A stretch of DNA of 47,586 nucleotides from Archaeoglobus sp. JdFR-22 (GCA_002010045.1 MTMJ01000055.1:1-47586), one strand, 5' to 3'. Shown: positions 1 to 8,661, numbered from the stretch's first letter. Numbers and translations: made by a program. The notes: generated by a model not told the origin, from the sequence alone.

Positions 1-160
1 AGTTTTTACCAGCTAGCTCAGAGAATCAGTTTTGCGGAGAAGTGGGTTAAGGAATTTTTGAATTTTGGTTAAGTAAGTTATGTCAAATACTATAAATAAA
101 AAAATATTCAAAATACTTACCTATATAAGCGGTATCAAATAATAAATAAAAAAGAATCGG
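1..160. other. Intergenic left edge
   Basis: AT-rich stretch before the stop codon of the first leftward gene. I see no gene, tRNA or strong repeat. The part next to the gene (about 137-152) is A-rich on the plus strand, so the leftward transcript would end in a U-rich run, which is the usual archaeal terminator signature. The rest could belong to a neighbour outside the window. Confidence 0.5.
137..152 (-). terminator. U-rich terminator after dsrK copy 1
   Basis: Read leftward, the bases just after the dsrK copy 1 stop form T-rich runs. Archaea terminate at such U-tracts without needing a hairpin. This is pattern only. Confidence 0.4.
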
Positions 161-1774
161 TCAGTGCCATTCCCACTCGACGAATGGCTCCTCAAGGTCA
201 ACCATTGCATTTACCATTAGCTCAACAAGTCCGCTGTATATTATCCTGCACTTATCCCATATTCCATAGTGAACAAACGCATCTCTTGTTGCTCCTTTGC
301 AGTTGGAACACGGCAGGCAGAAGTACTTGTTTATATCAGGCGAGATGCAATCGCTGAAAGCCTCAAGAACCTGCTTCACCTTCATTCTCGCACTCAGCTT
401 GTTTCTGAACTCAGGAAAATTCATCGACTGCATTATAGCGAATCCGCTACCTCCACCACAGCAGTAATTGTAAACACCATTTGGACTCATCTCTCTGAAC
501 TGCGGTGCAATAGCCCTGAGAATCTTTCTCTGCGGCTCAACAATACCCATGAGCCTTACGACATTGCATGGGTCATGTAGTGTAACCGGGAAGTCGTTTT
601 TGTCGGGATCAAGGTTAAACCTGCCCTTTCTGTAGAGATCCCAAAGCAGAGTCAGGCAGCTTTCCCTCGGTATGTTGTACTCGTCGTGGAATACTCTGTC
701 GGCAATAATCGTTATTGCCTTGTGCGCATGCCCGCATTCTCCGATAACTATTTTATTGACGTCTAGCTTTCTCGCAATTTCCGCATGTTTCAACGCAACT
801 CTGGCAAGCTGAACGTCGTCATACCATACACCATAGTTGACTCCATCATATCCGACCATTTCACTGCTGAGTGTCCAGCTCAAGCCCGCTTCTTCGAAAA
901 GAATTGCAAATGCTGCAGGGTTTTCGGGCCATGATAAATACTCTCCAGCATTATGAATCAGCAGTATATCTGCACCTTTTTCATCAACAGGGATTTTTAT
1001 TCTCTTTCCAATTTTTTCTTCTATGTCATCCTCGATAAACTCAATTATGTCGGCAAATCCTTCGGGTGTTAAACCGGTGGAGGAACCCTTCTCGAGATGC
1101 TGCACTGTTCCAAGCTCGTGAAGTGGTTTTGGAGCAATTCCAAGTTCTGCACTGAATAGCTTTCTGATTTCATGAGTAATAAGTCCATTATCGACTCCGA
1201 TCGGACACCTCTGCGCACACCTTCTGCATAAAGTACACCTGTATGCATCTTCTGCCAGCCTCAGGACAGTATTCGCATTTAGCTCAATATCTGCCCCGAC
1301 AAACTTACCGAATATTTTTCCAGATTTTGTGAGGTATTTTTTGATAATTCTTCTTACAATCTCTGCTCTGTATGTAGGTCTATAAATCTCCTTTTTTCCG
1401 CTTGATAGGTAAACGGGACAGGCATCACTGCACGTCTGACACTGTGCACAGTACTCAAATGAGAGCATCAAAGGTTGTAAAAACTCCCAGTTATTGTTCT
1501 CGGACAGTAGCTTCTTCAGTCCGTTAAGAAACTTCTGAACAAGTTCTTTTTCTTCCACCCCGTTTTTGGGCATTGGCATATCAATTCCAATGTATCCGTC
1601 CAGTTCAGTAACATAATCCTTCTTCCAGTCAGGCTTTGGATCTGTTAATGGTGGCTCATCCTCTGGACCTTTAAAAGGGGCTGGTAATGGCATTAAATCC
1701 TCAAATCTGATTTTGACAAGCTGTTCATTTAATGGTTTACTGATATCCTGAAGTCTTGTATCATCTTTACTCAT
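161..1774 (-). CDS. dsrK: DsrK-like/HdrD-like iron-sulfur protein, copy 1
   Basis: 537-residue soluble subunit of a DsrMK membrane complex. By family knowledge it takes electrons from the DsrM cytochrome b and acts on DsrC trisulfide/disulfide at a HdrD-type CCG-bound cluster facing the cytoplasm. Two ferredoxin-type motifs are visible: CAQCQTC...CP near residue 110 and CTLCRRC...CP near 180. A CCG motif (YNYCCGGGSG) lies near 440, and HDPCN and LPCSNCKG surround it. The start has GGTGAAAAA just upstream and lies 12 bp from the dsrM stop, so the pair is one operon. It is very close to the copy at 11002-12609, with several near-identical DNA tracts. It lacks dsrJ, dsrO and dsrP partners. The assignment to DsrK rather than HdrD rests on the DsrM neighbour and the facing dsrAB. 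Confidence 0.88.
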   Translation of the reverse strand: MSKDDTRLQDISKPLNEQLVKIRFEDLMPLPAPFKGPEDEPPLTDPKPDWKKDYVTELDGYIGIDMPMPKNGVEEKELVQKFLNGLKKLLSENNNWEFLQPLMLSFEYCAQCQTCSDACPVYLSSGKKEIYRPTYRAEIVRRIIKKYLTKSGKIFGKFVGADIELNANTVLRLAEDAYRCTLCRRCAQRCPIGVDNGLITHEIRKLFSAELGIAPKPLHELGTVQHLEKGSSTGLTPEGFADIIEFIEDDIEEKIGKRIKIPVDEKGADILLIHNAGEYLSWPENPAAFAILFEEAGLSWTLSSEMVGYDGVNYGVWYDDVQLARVALKHAEIARKLDVNKIVIGECGHAHKAITIIADRVFHDEYNIPRESCLTLLWDLYRKGRFNLDPDKNDFPVTLHDPCNVVRLMGIVEPQRKILRAIAPQFREMSPNGVYNYCCGGGSGFAIMQSMNFPEFRNKLSARMKVKQVLEAFSDCISPDINKYFCLPCSNCKGATRDAFVHYGIWDKCRIIYSGLVELMVNAMVDLEEPFVEWEWH

Positions 1775-1786
1775 TTTTTCACCCCC

Positions 1787-2746
1787 TCATTTTACCTCAC
1801 ATGCCTCCTTTTTTTCACCCCACGGCTCAACACATGTTGCTTCTTCTGCCCATGTCATTCCGGGCACGTAGTGGGGTGCAGCCCAGTCCACACGATATTT
1901 CAGAACTTCTCTGACCTTGTCCTCAATGTGGCTGCCTCTGAGGTTCGGCTCATCATCCCAGTAGACCTTGTGAAATGTGAAATACTTGCCAACAAAATGC
2001 GACATCTTTGTGAATGGAATATATACAAAGAGCAGTTCAAGAAGAATCACGTGGGCTGTAAGAACACCATTCAGTTGTGGAAGATCAGTTGAACCGAATG
2101 AAACTAAAGAGGTCATATATGCTCTTGCCGTGCTAAAATTGTTATCAACTGTTAACCATGCATATGCTCCCAGTATAAAAACCACAAATATGAAGAGCAG
2201 GTTGAAGTAGTGCAGAGGAGTACTCCACTTCCTCATACCTGTATCAACAAATCTCACAATCAATGTGCCGATGCAACCAAGAGTACCGAGAATAATTCCC
2301 AGACTTCCAGTTAGAAGTGTAAGATAATATATTAGCTGTGACCATGGATGTGTTGACTGTATTGAGAGTCCAGCATACGCCTCTGTCAACCCACCAACAA
2401 AAAGCAACGCAAGCCATGCGAGAATGAGGTAGATGCCGAGATGGAAGGGGTATGTTACAATCCAGAGGTCTCTCTTGTATTCAAATGCCCTTTTTATAAA
2501 TAACATCTCTGCAAGCATATCTTTCAGCTCACCTGCAAGAGTTGTCTCTCTCGGTTTTGTCCACCAGTCCGGTTCTTCATAATATGAGCCACCGTATTCG
2601 CTTCTCCCTTTCTCGTGAGGGACGGGATATAACTCCCACCTTAGATGTATGGGCATACTCGACCATTTTCTCCACTTTGCCAAAACTGCAACTATAAAAA
2701 TTGCAAATGCAACATACGAAGAAAGTTGCAACAGCGAAATTGCCAT
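1787..2746 (-). CDS. dsrM: DsrM-like membrane cytochrome b subunit, copy 1
   Basis: About 319 residues, NarI/HdrE-like heme b membrane protein that passes electrons between the quinone pool and DsrK. An N-terminal hydrophobic anchor (LLQLSSYVAFAIFIVAVLA) is followed by a charged region and several membrane spans, with WYELYPVPHE-type loop residues shared with copy 2. The frame is open up to 2818, but I chose the ATG at 2746: it has GGAGGTG at ideal distance and aligns with the start of copy 2. The 24 extra residues from 2818 are basic, have no ribosome site and are absent in copy 2. Operon with dsrK (12 bp gap), divergent from dsrA. The first ~124 bp of this gene match copy 2 with one mismatch, which suggests recent gene conversion. 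Confidence 0.85.
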   Translation of the reverse strand: MAISLLQLSSYVAFAIFIVAVLAKWRKWSSMPIHLRWELYPVPHEKGRSEYGGSYYEEPDWWTKPRETTLAGELKDMLAEMLFIKRAFEYKRDLWIVTYPFHLGIYLILAWLALLFVGGLTEAYAGLSIQSTHPWSQLIYYLTLLTGSLGIILGTLGCIGTLIVRFVDTGMRKWSTPLHYFNLLFIFVVFILGAYAWLTVDNNFSTARAYMTSLVSFGSTDLPQLNGVLTAHVILLELLFVYIPFTKMSHFVGKYFTFHKVYWDDEPNLRGSHIEDKVREVLKYRVDWAAPHYVPGMTWAEEATCVEPWGEKKEACEVK

Positions 2747-3275
2747 CGAACTGACACCTCCGTTTTTTATATCATCCAAAACTAATGTTATATAATTCTT
2801 TTTGTTTCTTATCCTCAATCTTATAGCAAAATTTACATAGAATATAGTAAATGAACGAGATATTGTAATAATTTAGAAATCAGGCGGCTACAAACTGATT
2901 AAGATATAATAAATCGATTTTTAGTTTCAAAAAGAATTGCCGAAAATCCTATTTTTAATCTAAAGAATTTTTCTTATATTATAACAAAAAACAAGAATAA
3001 TAAATTTTAAAAATCTTTTGAAATATAGAAAAATTTAAAATTTTATTATTTCAAAGTGGAATTATTATAGACTATTAGTTCAGATTACTGTTAGCTTATC
3101 TTTTTGGGGATATTTCAATTTAATTATAAGTTATTGTTATTTTAAAATTGCTTATTGATTAATTGGATTTTCCTTTTGCATCTTTTAATTTACTTATAAT
3201 TTATTTTGAAACCTTATAAATTCGAAAAACTTATATGGTAAATGAATTTGAGACATCAACATTAGGAGGTGAAGA
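2747..3275. promoter_or_regulatory. Divergent dsrM/dsrA intergenic region
   Basis: About 530 bp, strongly AT-rich, with no convincing coding frame. It must hold the promoters of both dsrMK copy 1 (leftward) and dsrABD (rightward). A 13-base string, taataatttagaa, at about 2866 recurs upstream of dsrM copy 2 (about 13608). The string aattggattttc (3161) followed by cttataatt (3193) also recurs in loosely similar form in the dsrM2/dsrN gap. The length is large for an archaeal promoter region, so an unseen small RNA or regulator site is possible, but I could not identify one. Confidence 0.5.
3211..3240 (+). promoter_or_regulatory. Probable TATA box of dsrABD
   Basis: CTTATAAA at 3213-3220 lies about 56-60 bases before the dsrA ATG, giving a predicted transcript start near 3242 and a leader of roughly 30 bases that contains AGGAGGTGA before the ATG. 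A second candidate, cttatatgg at 3230-3238, is closer and would leave almost no leader. Pattern-based. Confidence 0.45.
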
Positions 3276-4508
3276 ATGTCAGAAACACCTATGCTTGATG
3301 AGTTAGAGAAGGGGCCGTTTCCGAGTTTTGTAACAGAGATTAAAAAGGCAGGAGAGACCAAGGAAGCAGCAAGAGATCTCTTGAGGTTGCTTGAGCGCTC
3401 TTATAAAGACAAGAAGACACACTGGAAGCATGGAGGAATTGTAGCTGTTAAAGGATATGGTGGTGGGGTTATCGGGAGATATTGCGATTTGCCAGACGAG
3501 TTTCCAGCCGTCGCTCATTTCCATACTGTTCGTATAAACCAGCCAACCTCCAAGTTTTATACAACAAAATCATTGAGAGCAATCTGTGATATATGGGAGA
3601 AAAGAGGAAGTGGAATAACCAACTTCCACGGTTCAACTGGAGACTTTGTTCTTCTGGGAACATTTACAGAAGAACTGCAACCACTCAGAGATGATTTAGC
3701 AGAACTTGATCCACCATTCGATATTGGTGGTAGCGGTTCTGATTTAAGAACACCCAGCGCCTGTATAGGTCCTGCGAGATGTGAATGGGCATGTTACGAT
3801 ACACTTGATGTGTGCTATGAAATGACCAAGGAATATCAGATGCCTCTTCATCGACCGATGTGGCCTTACAAGTTCAAGATAAAGTGCTCTGGTTGTCCGA
3901 ATGACTGTGTTGCAGCAAAAGCGAGGTCTGATTTCGCAATAATAGGCACATGGAGAGATGACATCAAAATTGACCAGAATGAGGTAAAGGAGTATGCGAA
4001 GATAATGGATATTCAGGCAGAAGTTGTTGATTTATGTCCCACTGGCTGCATGTCATGGGATGGAAGTACTCTGAGTATAGACAACGCAAACTGTGTCAGA
4101 TGCATGCATTGCATAAACAAGATGCCAAAAGCTCTTGCTCCGGGTGATGACAGGGGTGCAACTGTGCTTATAGGGGCAAAAGCACCCATGCTCGATGGTT
4201 CAACAATCGGATGGGTATTCCTCCCGTTCGTAAAGCTTGAAAGGCCATATGATGAACTCAAAGAGACACTCGACAACCTCTGGGAATGGTGGGATGAAGA
4301 AGGAAAGTTCAGAGAAAGAGTTGGAGAGTTGATCTGGAGAAAGGGAGTAAGAGAGGTATTGAAAGTCCTTGATATCGAACCATCACCGTACATGGTAAGC
4401 AGTCCGAGAAATAACCCATTCATGTTCTTTGACAAGAGCGAACTTATACACTCGGATTACATCAAAGAACTTGAGAGGAGAGGAATAAAGTTGAAAGGAG
4501 AAGAGTGA
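3276..4508 (+). CDS. dsrA: Dissimilatory sulfite reductase alpha subunit
   Basis: 410 residues, the usual length. DsrAB is a cytoplasmic alpha2-beta2 enzyme that reduces sulfite with electrons delivered through iron-sulfur clusters to siroheme. The cluster-siroheme ligand motifs are visible as CIGPARC (C-X5-C, near residue 163) and CSGCPNDC (near 205). A ferredoxin insert follows, with DLCPTGC and CVRCMHC. Start ATG at 3276 has AGGAGGTGA eight bases before it. It is followed after 12 bp by dsrB. All expected ligands are present. Direction of the pathway (reductive, not oxidative) is inferred from dsrD and the Archaeoglobus-like gene order. Confidence 0.97.
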   Translation: MSETPMLDELEKGPFPSFVTEIKKAGETKEAARDLLRLLERSYKDKKTHWKHGGIVAVKGYGGGVIGRYCDLPDEFPAVAHFHTVRINQPTSKFYTTKSLRAICDIWEKRGSGITNFHGSTGDFVLLGTFTEELQPLRDDLAELDPPFDIGGSGSDLRTPSACIGPARCEWACYDTLDVCYEMTKEYQMPLHRPMWPYKFKIKCSGCPNDCVAAKARSDFAIIGTWRDDIKIDQNEVKEYAKIMDIQAEVVDLCPTGCMSWDGSTLSIDNANCVRCMHCINKMPKALAPGDDRGATVLIGAKAPMLDGSTIGWVFLPFVKLERPYDELKETLDNLWEWWDEEGKFRERVGELIWRKGVREVLKVLDIEPSPYMVSSPRNNPFMFFDKSELIHSDYIKELERRGIKLKGEE

Positions 4509-4520
4509 GGGGGGATAAAA

Positions 4521-5675
4521 ATGGTAGACTGGGAAGAACGACAGAAGGAATACTGGGACTTCATAGCAAAGAGAAGGGAAAAAGATTACTTTTCAGACTT
4601 CGGTCCTCCACACTATAGCTTGATGCTTCCTCCAGTTGTGAAGGACAATTATGGCAAGTGGAAGTACCACGAAGTGGTGAAATGTGGAGTCCTTAAACAC
4701 GTTTCAGAGAGTGGAGATGTGGTCTATTCTATAAGGGCAGTCACTCCAAGACTGTTGAGCATTCAGACAATCAGAGATTTCTGTGATATTGCTGACAAGT
4801 ACTGCGATGGATATATCAGGTGGACAACGAGAAACAATGTTGAATTTCTTGTGACTGATGAAAGTAAAATTGACCCGCTTATAAATGATCTCAAAGCAAT
4901 GAAACCTGCATATCCTGTGGGCGGTACACATGATGCTGTAACAGGAAAATACGCATTGTCAAATATAGTTCATACGCAGGGATGGGTTCACTGCCACACA
5001 CCAGCTATTGATGCATCGGGTATCGTTAAAGCTGTAATGGACGAGTTATTTGAATACTTTGAGGAGATGAAGCTCCCTGCGTTATGCAGAATATCATTAG
5101 CCTGCTGTGCAAACATGTGTGGTGCTGTGCACGCATCTGACATAGCAATTGTAGGTATCCACAGAGCTCCACCGTTAATTGATGATGACGGTGTGAGAAG
5201 GATGTGCGAGCTGCCTTCAACAGTTGCATCCTGCCCGAATGCGGCAATAAAAATGAAGCCAAAGGAGAAGACTGTCGAGGTAGATTCAGAAAAGTGCATG
5301 TTCTGTGGCAACTGCTATACGATGTGCCCCGGAATGCCGATGTTTGACCCGGAGAATGACGGGACTGCAATAATGGTGGCAGGAAAGATATCAGCAGCAA
5401 GAAGCGACCCTGCACTTTCCAAAGTGGTCGTACCGTGGATTCCAAATGAGCCGCCAAGATGGCCAAAAGTAGTGGATGCTGTGAAGAAGATACTCGAAGC
5501 CTGGGCCAGTGATGCCAAGAAGCACGAAAGAATTGCTGAATGGGTCGAGAGAATTGGCTGGGAGAAGTTCTTTGAGAAAACCGGTCTGGAGTTCACACAG
5601 CACCTGATAAACGACTACAACAGGACACCGTATATATACGCTCAGCTCAGAGCATCGACCAACTTCAGGTGGTAA
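4521..5675 (+). CDS. dsrB: Dissimilatory sulfite reductase beta subunit
   Basis: 384 residues. In known DsrAB structures the beta subunit carries the active siroheme. The motif [15 protein letters not shown] near residue 158 and [12 protein letters not shown] near 193 provide the cysteine ligands of the siroheme-coupled [4Fe-4S] cluster. A ferredoxin insert has [12 protein letters not shown] near 260. The start at 4521 follows GAGGGGGGAT. The gene is 12 bp from dsrA and 29 bp from dsrD, so the three form one operon. Confidence 0.97.
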   Translation: MVDWEERQKEYWDFIAKRREKDYFSDFGPPHYSLMLPPVVKDNYGKWKYHEVVKCGVLKHVSESGDVVYSIRAVTPRLLSIQTIRDFCDIADKYCDGYIRWTTRNNVEFLVTDESKIDPLINDLKAMKPAYPVGGTHDAVTGKYALSNIVHTQGWVHCHTPAIDASGIVKAVMDELFEYFEEMKLPALCRISLACCANMCGAVHASDIAIVGIHRAPPLIDDDGVRRMCELPSTVASCPNAAIKMKPKEKTVEVDSEKCMFCGNCYTMCPGMPMFDPENDGTAIMVAGKISAARSDPALSKVVVPWIPNEPPRWPKVVDAVKKILEAWASDAKKHERIAEWVERIGWEKFFEKTGLEFTQHLINDYNRTPYIYAQLRASTNFRW

Positions 5676-5704
5676 GCTACCCCAGAGCTCAATGGTGACC
5701 ACGC

Positions 5705-5935
5705 ATGGCATATACAGAGGAAGACAAACAGAAAGTTCTCGAAAAGATGAAGGATAAAGCCTGGAAGACGAGAGATCTTGCCAAAATCCTGAAATTAAAT
5801 AAAAGGGATGTTGACAAGATTGTTCAGGAATTAATTATGGAAGGAAAGGCAGATTACTGGTCTTCCGGCTCTACAACCCTTGTAACTTCAAAAGAATTTC
5901 TAGAAGACATGGAAAGGCGGAGATCTAAGGGTTAA
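5705..5935 (+). CDS. dsrD: DsrD, activator of sulfite reductase
   Basis: 76-residue winged-helix protein of the DsrD family. The family has been shown to bind DsrAB and stimulate sulfite reduction rather than acting as a DNA-binding regulator. Helix-turn-helix pattern TRDLAKILKLNKRDVDKIV lies at about 22-40, and the wing contains YWSSGSTTLV. Length and position directly after dsrB are as in other sulfate reducers. GGTGACC lies four bases before the ATG, a modest ribosome site. Presence of dsrD favours the reductive pathway. A T-rich run begins just downstream. Confidence 0.93.
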   Translation: MAYTEEDKQKVLEKMKDKAWKTRDLAKILKLNKRDVDKIVQELIMEGKADYWSSGSTTLVTSKEFLEDMERRRSKG

Positions 5936-5940
5936 TCCAA

Positions 5941-5978
5941 TTTTATTTTTTTTGATTTTTGAGTTTTTTGGAATTTTG
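5941..5978 (+). terminator. U-rich terminator of dsrABD
   Basis: Several T runs (ttttattttttttg, then gattttt and gttttttgg) follow the dsrD stop within 5-45 bases, the standard archaeal terminator pattern. Confidence 0.5.
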
Positions 5979-6007
5979 CTTAAGTTTACAACCTCTTTGA
6001 TGATTTT

Positions 6008-6036
6008 TAGGCTTACCGAAAAATTAAAATACTTTT
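6008..6036 (+). promoter_or_regulatory. Promoter with shared 18-bp motif, ORP-like operon 1
   Basis: The 18 bases taggcttaccgaaaaatt (6008-6025) recur with one change at 9283-9300 ahead of the DUF5320 pair. In both places the sequence runs straight into a TATA-like stretch (ttaaaata here, tttaag there). It covers the BRE position and bases upstream, so it may be both core promoter and a shared operator for the ORP-like genes. Confidence 0.55.
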
Positions 6037-6065
6037 GGCTTAAAAGTTAAAATGGCGAGGAAAAT

Positions 6066-6527
6066 ATGGAGCTAAAAGAAAAAGTCCTTGAAACAATAAA
6101 AAATATGTGTGAGTGTGGAGGGCTTGCAGCGAAACCTCGAATCTATGCAATTGCAAGATTTTTACACGCTGACAAGGCTGACGTTATCAATGCAGTTGAC
6201 GAACTTGTGGCAGAGGGAATTGTTGAATACAGATCAGATGTTCCGAGTGAGTCCCACATCTGTATTGTTCTCAAACGGAAGAAGTACAAAGTTTCGGAAA
6301 AGAGAGCTAAGATGAGAAAGCTTGCTGAAGAGTTTTATTTAATTCTCCAGAGATCCGAAGGTTGCCCATTTGAGACTTACAATAAAATAATTGACAAGGG
6401 ATATAAAGATGAAGACATGAGAATCATGTTTCGTCTGCTTTATCGCTGGGTTGAGTGGCAGAAACTGAGCGGATTTGGAGGAAGAATTTACTACAATTAT
6501 TTCAAGTTATTGGAGGAATATACATGA
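6066..6527 (+). CDS. DsrD-like winged-helix protein with C-terminal extension
   Basis: 153 residues, not a family I can name. Residues about 3-70 (KEKVLETIKN...IARFLHADKADVINAVDELVAEGIVEYRSD...) follow the same pattern as dsrD a few hundred bases upstream (KQKVLEKMKD...LAKILKLNKRDVDKIVQELIMEGKADYWSS), so a winged helix related to DsrD is likely. The C-terminal half (about 80-153) is mostly helical and rich in aromatic residues, perhaps a second winged helix. The gene starts an operon; its stop overlaps the ATG of the ORP-fold gene (ATGA). It could be a regulator of the ORP-like cluster or a protein partner like DsrD; the sequence does not decide. Confidence 0.75.
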   Translation: MELKEKVLETIKNMCECGGLAAKPRIYAIARFLHADKADVINAVDELVAEGIVEYRSDVPSESHICIVLKRKKYKVSEKRAKMRKLAEEFYLILQRSEGCPFETYNKIIDKGYKDEDMRIMFRLLYRWVEWQKLSGFGGRIYYNYFKLLEEYT

Positions 6528-6904
6528 CCGGGAATATGAAAGTAGCGGCATCAACCAATAGAGGTGGACTGGAAGATAAAGTAACAGAAATATTTGGCAG
6601 GGCAGGAAGTTTTACTGTAATCGAAATCGAAAATGGTGATGTCAAATCTGTGGAAGTTATGGAGAATTTTGCAGGTAGAGGCAGTGGTGCCGGTATATCT
6701 GCTGCACAACTCATTGCAGATAAGGGGGTTGAAGCATTGCTGACCGGGAGAGTTGGTCCAAATGCACTTGACGCTCTGAAGTCAGCAGGAATAAAAATAT
6801 ACAATGCTGGGGGCATGAGTGTCAGGAAGGCTTTAGATGAGCTTTTAAATGGTAAACTTAGTGAAATTAATGTAGCAAGTGCTGGAAGAAGGCGTGGCTG
6901 GTGA
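6524..6904 (+). CDS. NifX/ORP-fold (dinitrogenase FeMo-cofactor family) protein
   Basis: 126 residues from the ATG at 6524, which overlaps the previous stop by ATGA and has GGAGGA seven bases before it; the frame is open further upstream but that part overlaps the previous gene. The sequence KVAASTNRGGLEDKVTEIFGRAGSFTVIEIENG, then GAGISAAQLIADKGVEALLTGRVGPNALDALKSAGIKIY, is the RNase H-like fold of NifX/NafY/MTH1175/ORP. In Desulfovibrio the orange protein of this family holds a Mo-Cu-sulfide cluster beside two MinD-type ATPases, the same neighbours as here. No nitrogenase genes are in the window, so a nitrogenase role is unlikely. Tail is basic (GRRRGW). Confidence 0.85.
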   Translation: MTGNMKVAASTNRGGLEDKVTEIFGRAGSFTVIEIENGDVKSVEVMENFAGRGSGAGISAAQLIADKGVEALLTGRVGPNALDALKSAGIKIYNAGGMSVRKALDELLNGKLSEINVASAGRRRGW

Positions 6905-6940
6905 GAACATAACTCCAAAGGAAAGAAGAATAACATAAAA

Positions 6941-7765
6941 ATGAGGATAGCGGTTGCTTCGGGAAAAGGTGGTACCGGGAAGACAACAGTGGCAGTAAAT
7001 ATTGCTTTTATTGAAAACATAAGTATTCTGGATTTGGATGTGGAAGAGCCTAATGATTATATTTTCCTGAAAAACATTGAGACAGATTATGAAGATAAAG
7101 TCTACAGGCCTGTCCCGCATGTCTTGAAGGAGAAATGCACAGCCTGTGGAAAGTGCAGAGAAGTCTGTGAGTTCAATGCTATAATAGCTCTTAAAGATTC
7201 TGTAGTTGTTTTTCCGGAGATATGTCACAGCTGTGGTGCATGCAGTTATTTTTGCCCTGAAAATGCAATAGAAGAAGCTAAAAGAAAAATAGGAAGAATT
7301 GTGAGTGTTCACGGTTCTGGCAACTCTGAACCAATTCATCTGGTATATGGTGAACTTGTTGTAGGTGAGGCATCCCCTGTTCCACTGATACAGGAAGTGA
7401 AGAAAAGGGTAGGAAAGGATGCGATTCTTGATTGCCCGCCTGGCACGTCATGTCCAATGGTTGAGGGGATAAGTGGTTCAGATTTTGTAATACTCGTAAC
7501 TGAACCAACTCCTTTCGGATTTCACGATTTAAAACTTGCAGTTAACGTTGTGGATAAACTGGGAATTGACTACGGGGTGGTGATTAACAAATATGAAGGA
7601 ACCTTTAATGAAGTCGAGAGATTTTGTGAGAAACAAGATATCGAATTACTCGGAAAAATCCCCTTCAGTGTTGAAATAGCTGAAAAATATTCCAGAGGTG
7701 AGATTCTACATGAATACAGGGATAACTTCAAAAAAATTTATGACAACGTGATGTCCAATGTCTGA
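6941..7765 (+). CDS. MinD-type ATPase with inserted ferredoxin domain (1)
   Basis: 274 residues. An N-terminal deviant Walker A motif SGKGGTGKTT (about 7-16) marks the MinD/Mrp/NifH ATPase class. An inserted two-cluster ferredoxin follows, CTACGKCREVC near 65 and CHSCGACSYFC near 90. The later motif LDCPPGTSCP is the switch region. This is the COG1149 type found in pairs in ORP operons of sulfate reducers, thought to handle metal-sulfur clusters or filament positioning. It overlaps the next gene by 8 bp and follows the ORP-fold gene by 36 bp. No strong ribosome site is visible close to the ATG. Confidence 0.9.
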   Translation: MRIAVASGKGGTGKTTVAVNIAFIENISILDLDVEEPNDYIFLKNIETDYEDKVYRPVPHVLKEKCTACGKCREVCEFNAIIALKDSVVVFPEICHSCGACSYFCPENAIEEAKRKIGRIVSVHGSGNSEPIHLVYGELVVGEASPVPLIQEVKKRVGKDAILDCPPGTSCPMVEGISGSDFVILVTEPTPFGFHDLKLAVNVVDKLGIDYGVVINKYEGTFNEVERFCEKQDIELLGKIPFSVEIAEKYSRGEILHEYRDNFKKIYDNVMSNV

Positions 7766-8621
7766 AATTAAACAGTTGACGGTAATAAGTGGCAAAGGGG
7801 GAACTGGAAAAACCACAATAACAGCAATGCTCTCTTACTTGGCATATCCAGTCATTGCCGATTGTGATGTTGATGCCCCCAATCTGCATCTCCTACTCAA
7901 CCCTGTTGTGGTTGAAGAGATACCATTTTGTGGTGGGAAAAAAGCATTTATTGATGGGGAATTATGCACGGAATGCAATCTCTGCTATGAGCTGTGTAGA
8001 TTTGGTGCTGTAACCCTGAATGGAGAATACAGAATTGATGAAATGAGGTGTGAAGGGTGTGCACTGTGTTACAATGCCTGTCCCTCGGGTGCAATCTCAA
8101 TGACCACACCTGAAACAGGTAAAATTTTCATCTCAAAGACCCGATATGGTAGTATGATTCATGCATCACTCAATCCCGGTGAAGAGAACTCAGGACAGCT
8201 TGTTTCAGAAGTTAGAGCAAAAGCAAGGGACATCTGCAAAGATGAAAATAAGAAGCTGTTGATTCTTGATGGTGCTCCGGGCATTGGCTGTCCTGTAATT
8301 GCATCACTCAATTCCGCGACCTTAGCTCTCATTGTCTCTGAACCGACTCTTTCTGGATTAAGAGATGCACAGAGAGTCCTGAAATTAACGGAACATTTTA
8401 AAATAAAGAGTGTAATGGCGATCAACAAGTTCAACCTGAACGAAGATATGGTACGAAAATTTGAGAAATTCTGTGAGAAAAGTAATATTGAAATTGTGGG
8501 AAAAATTCCATTTGATTTAGCTCTTCATTCTCAAATCTCCGGGTTAAAGTTTCCGTTTGAAGGTGAAGCAGCAGATGCAATTAATGATATGTGGGAAAAA
8601 ATCTGTCCGATGTTGAGGTAA
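7758..8621 (+). CDS. MinD-type ATPase with inserted ferredoxin domain (2)
   Basis: 287 residues, paralogue of the preceding gene. It has SGKGGTGKTT near residue 11-20, ferredoxin motifs CTECNLCYELC and CEGCALCYNAC near 72 and 98, and LDGAPGIGCP in the switch region. The gene overlaps its partner by 8 bp, so the two are translationally coupled and probably act as a heterodimer, as proposed for the ORP system. It is the last gene of the rightward unit 6066-8621. Confidence 0.9.
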   Translation: MSEIKQLTVISGKGGTGKTTITAMLSYLAYPVIADCDVDAPNLHLLLNPVVVEEIPFCGGKKAFIDGELCTECNLCYELCRFGAVTLNGEYRIDEMRCEGCALCYNACPSGAISMTTPETGKIFISKTRYGSMIHASLNPGEENSGQLVSEVRAKARDICKDENKKLLILDGAPGIGCPVIASLNSATLALIVSEPTLSGLRDAQRVLKLTEHFKIKSVMAINKFNLNEDMVRKFEKFCEKSNIEIVGKIPFDLALHSQISGLKFPFEGEAADAINDMWEKICPMLR

Positions 8622-8632
8622 ATATCAATTGA

Positions 8633-8650
8633 AAAAATAAATAAAAAAAT
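8633..8650 (-). terminator. U-rich terminator after EVE gene
   Basis: A-rich plus strand (gaaaaaataaataaaaaaat) directly after the leftward stop becomes T runs on the coding strand. Confidence 0.4.
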
Positions 8651-8661
8651 TATTAATAGAA

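Noticed and set aside
1-60. tRNA-like string agctagctcaga at the left edge
   Set aside because: No cloverleaf could be formed with the following bases and no T-arm motif is seen.
269-580. Open frame on the plus strand inside dsrK copy 1, and similar frames opposite most genes
   Set aside because: No ribosome site, low-complexity translations and complete overlap with well-supported genes; they are antisense shadows.
161-2746. Methanogen heterodisulfide reductase hdrDE
   Set aside because: The CCG and cytochrome features fit both, but the divergent dsrAB and closeness to the DsrMK layout favour DsrMK. A phylogeny would settle it.
2747-2818. Longer N terminus of dsrM copy 1 from the start at 2818
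   Set aside because: No ribosome site, basic unrelated residues, and copy 2 plus GGAGGTG both support 2746.
5676-5704. Pseudogene or frameshift between dsrB and dsrD
   Set aside because: dsrB ends at its normal C terminus and dsrD starts with its normal sequence; the gap is only a short spacer.
6524-8621. Nitrogen-fixation (nifX/nifH-like) genes
   Set aside because: The ORP/NifX fold and NifH-like ATPase class are present, but ferredoxin inserts and the DUF134/DUF5320 neighbours match ORP-type clusters, and no nifDKEN genes are in the window.
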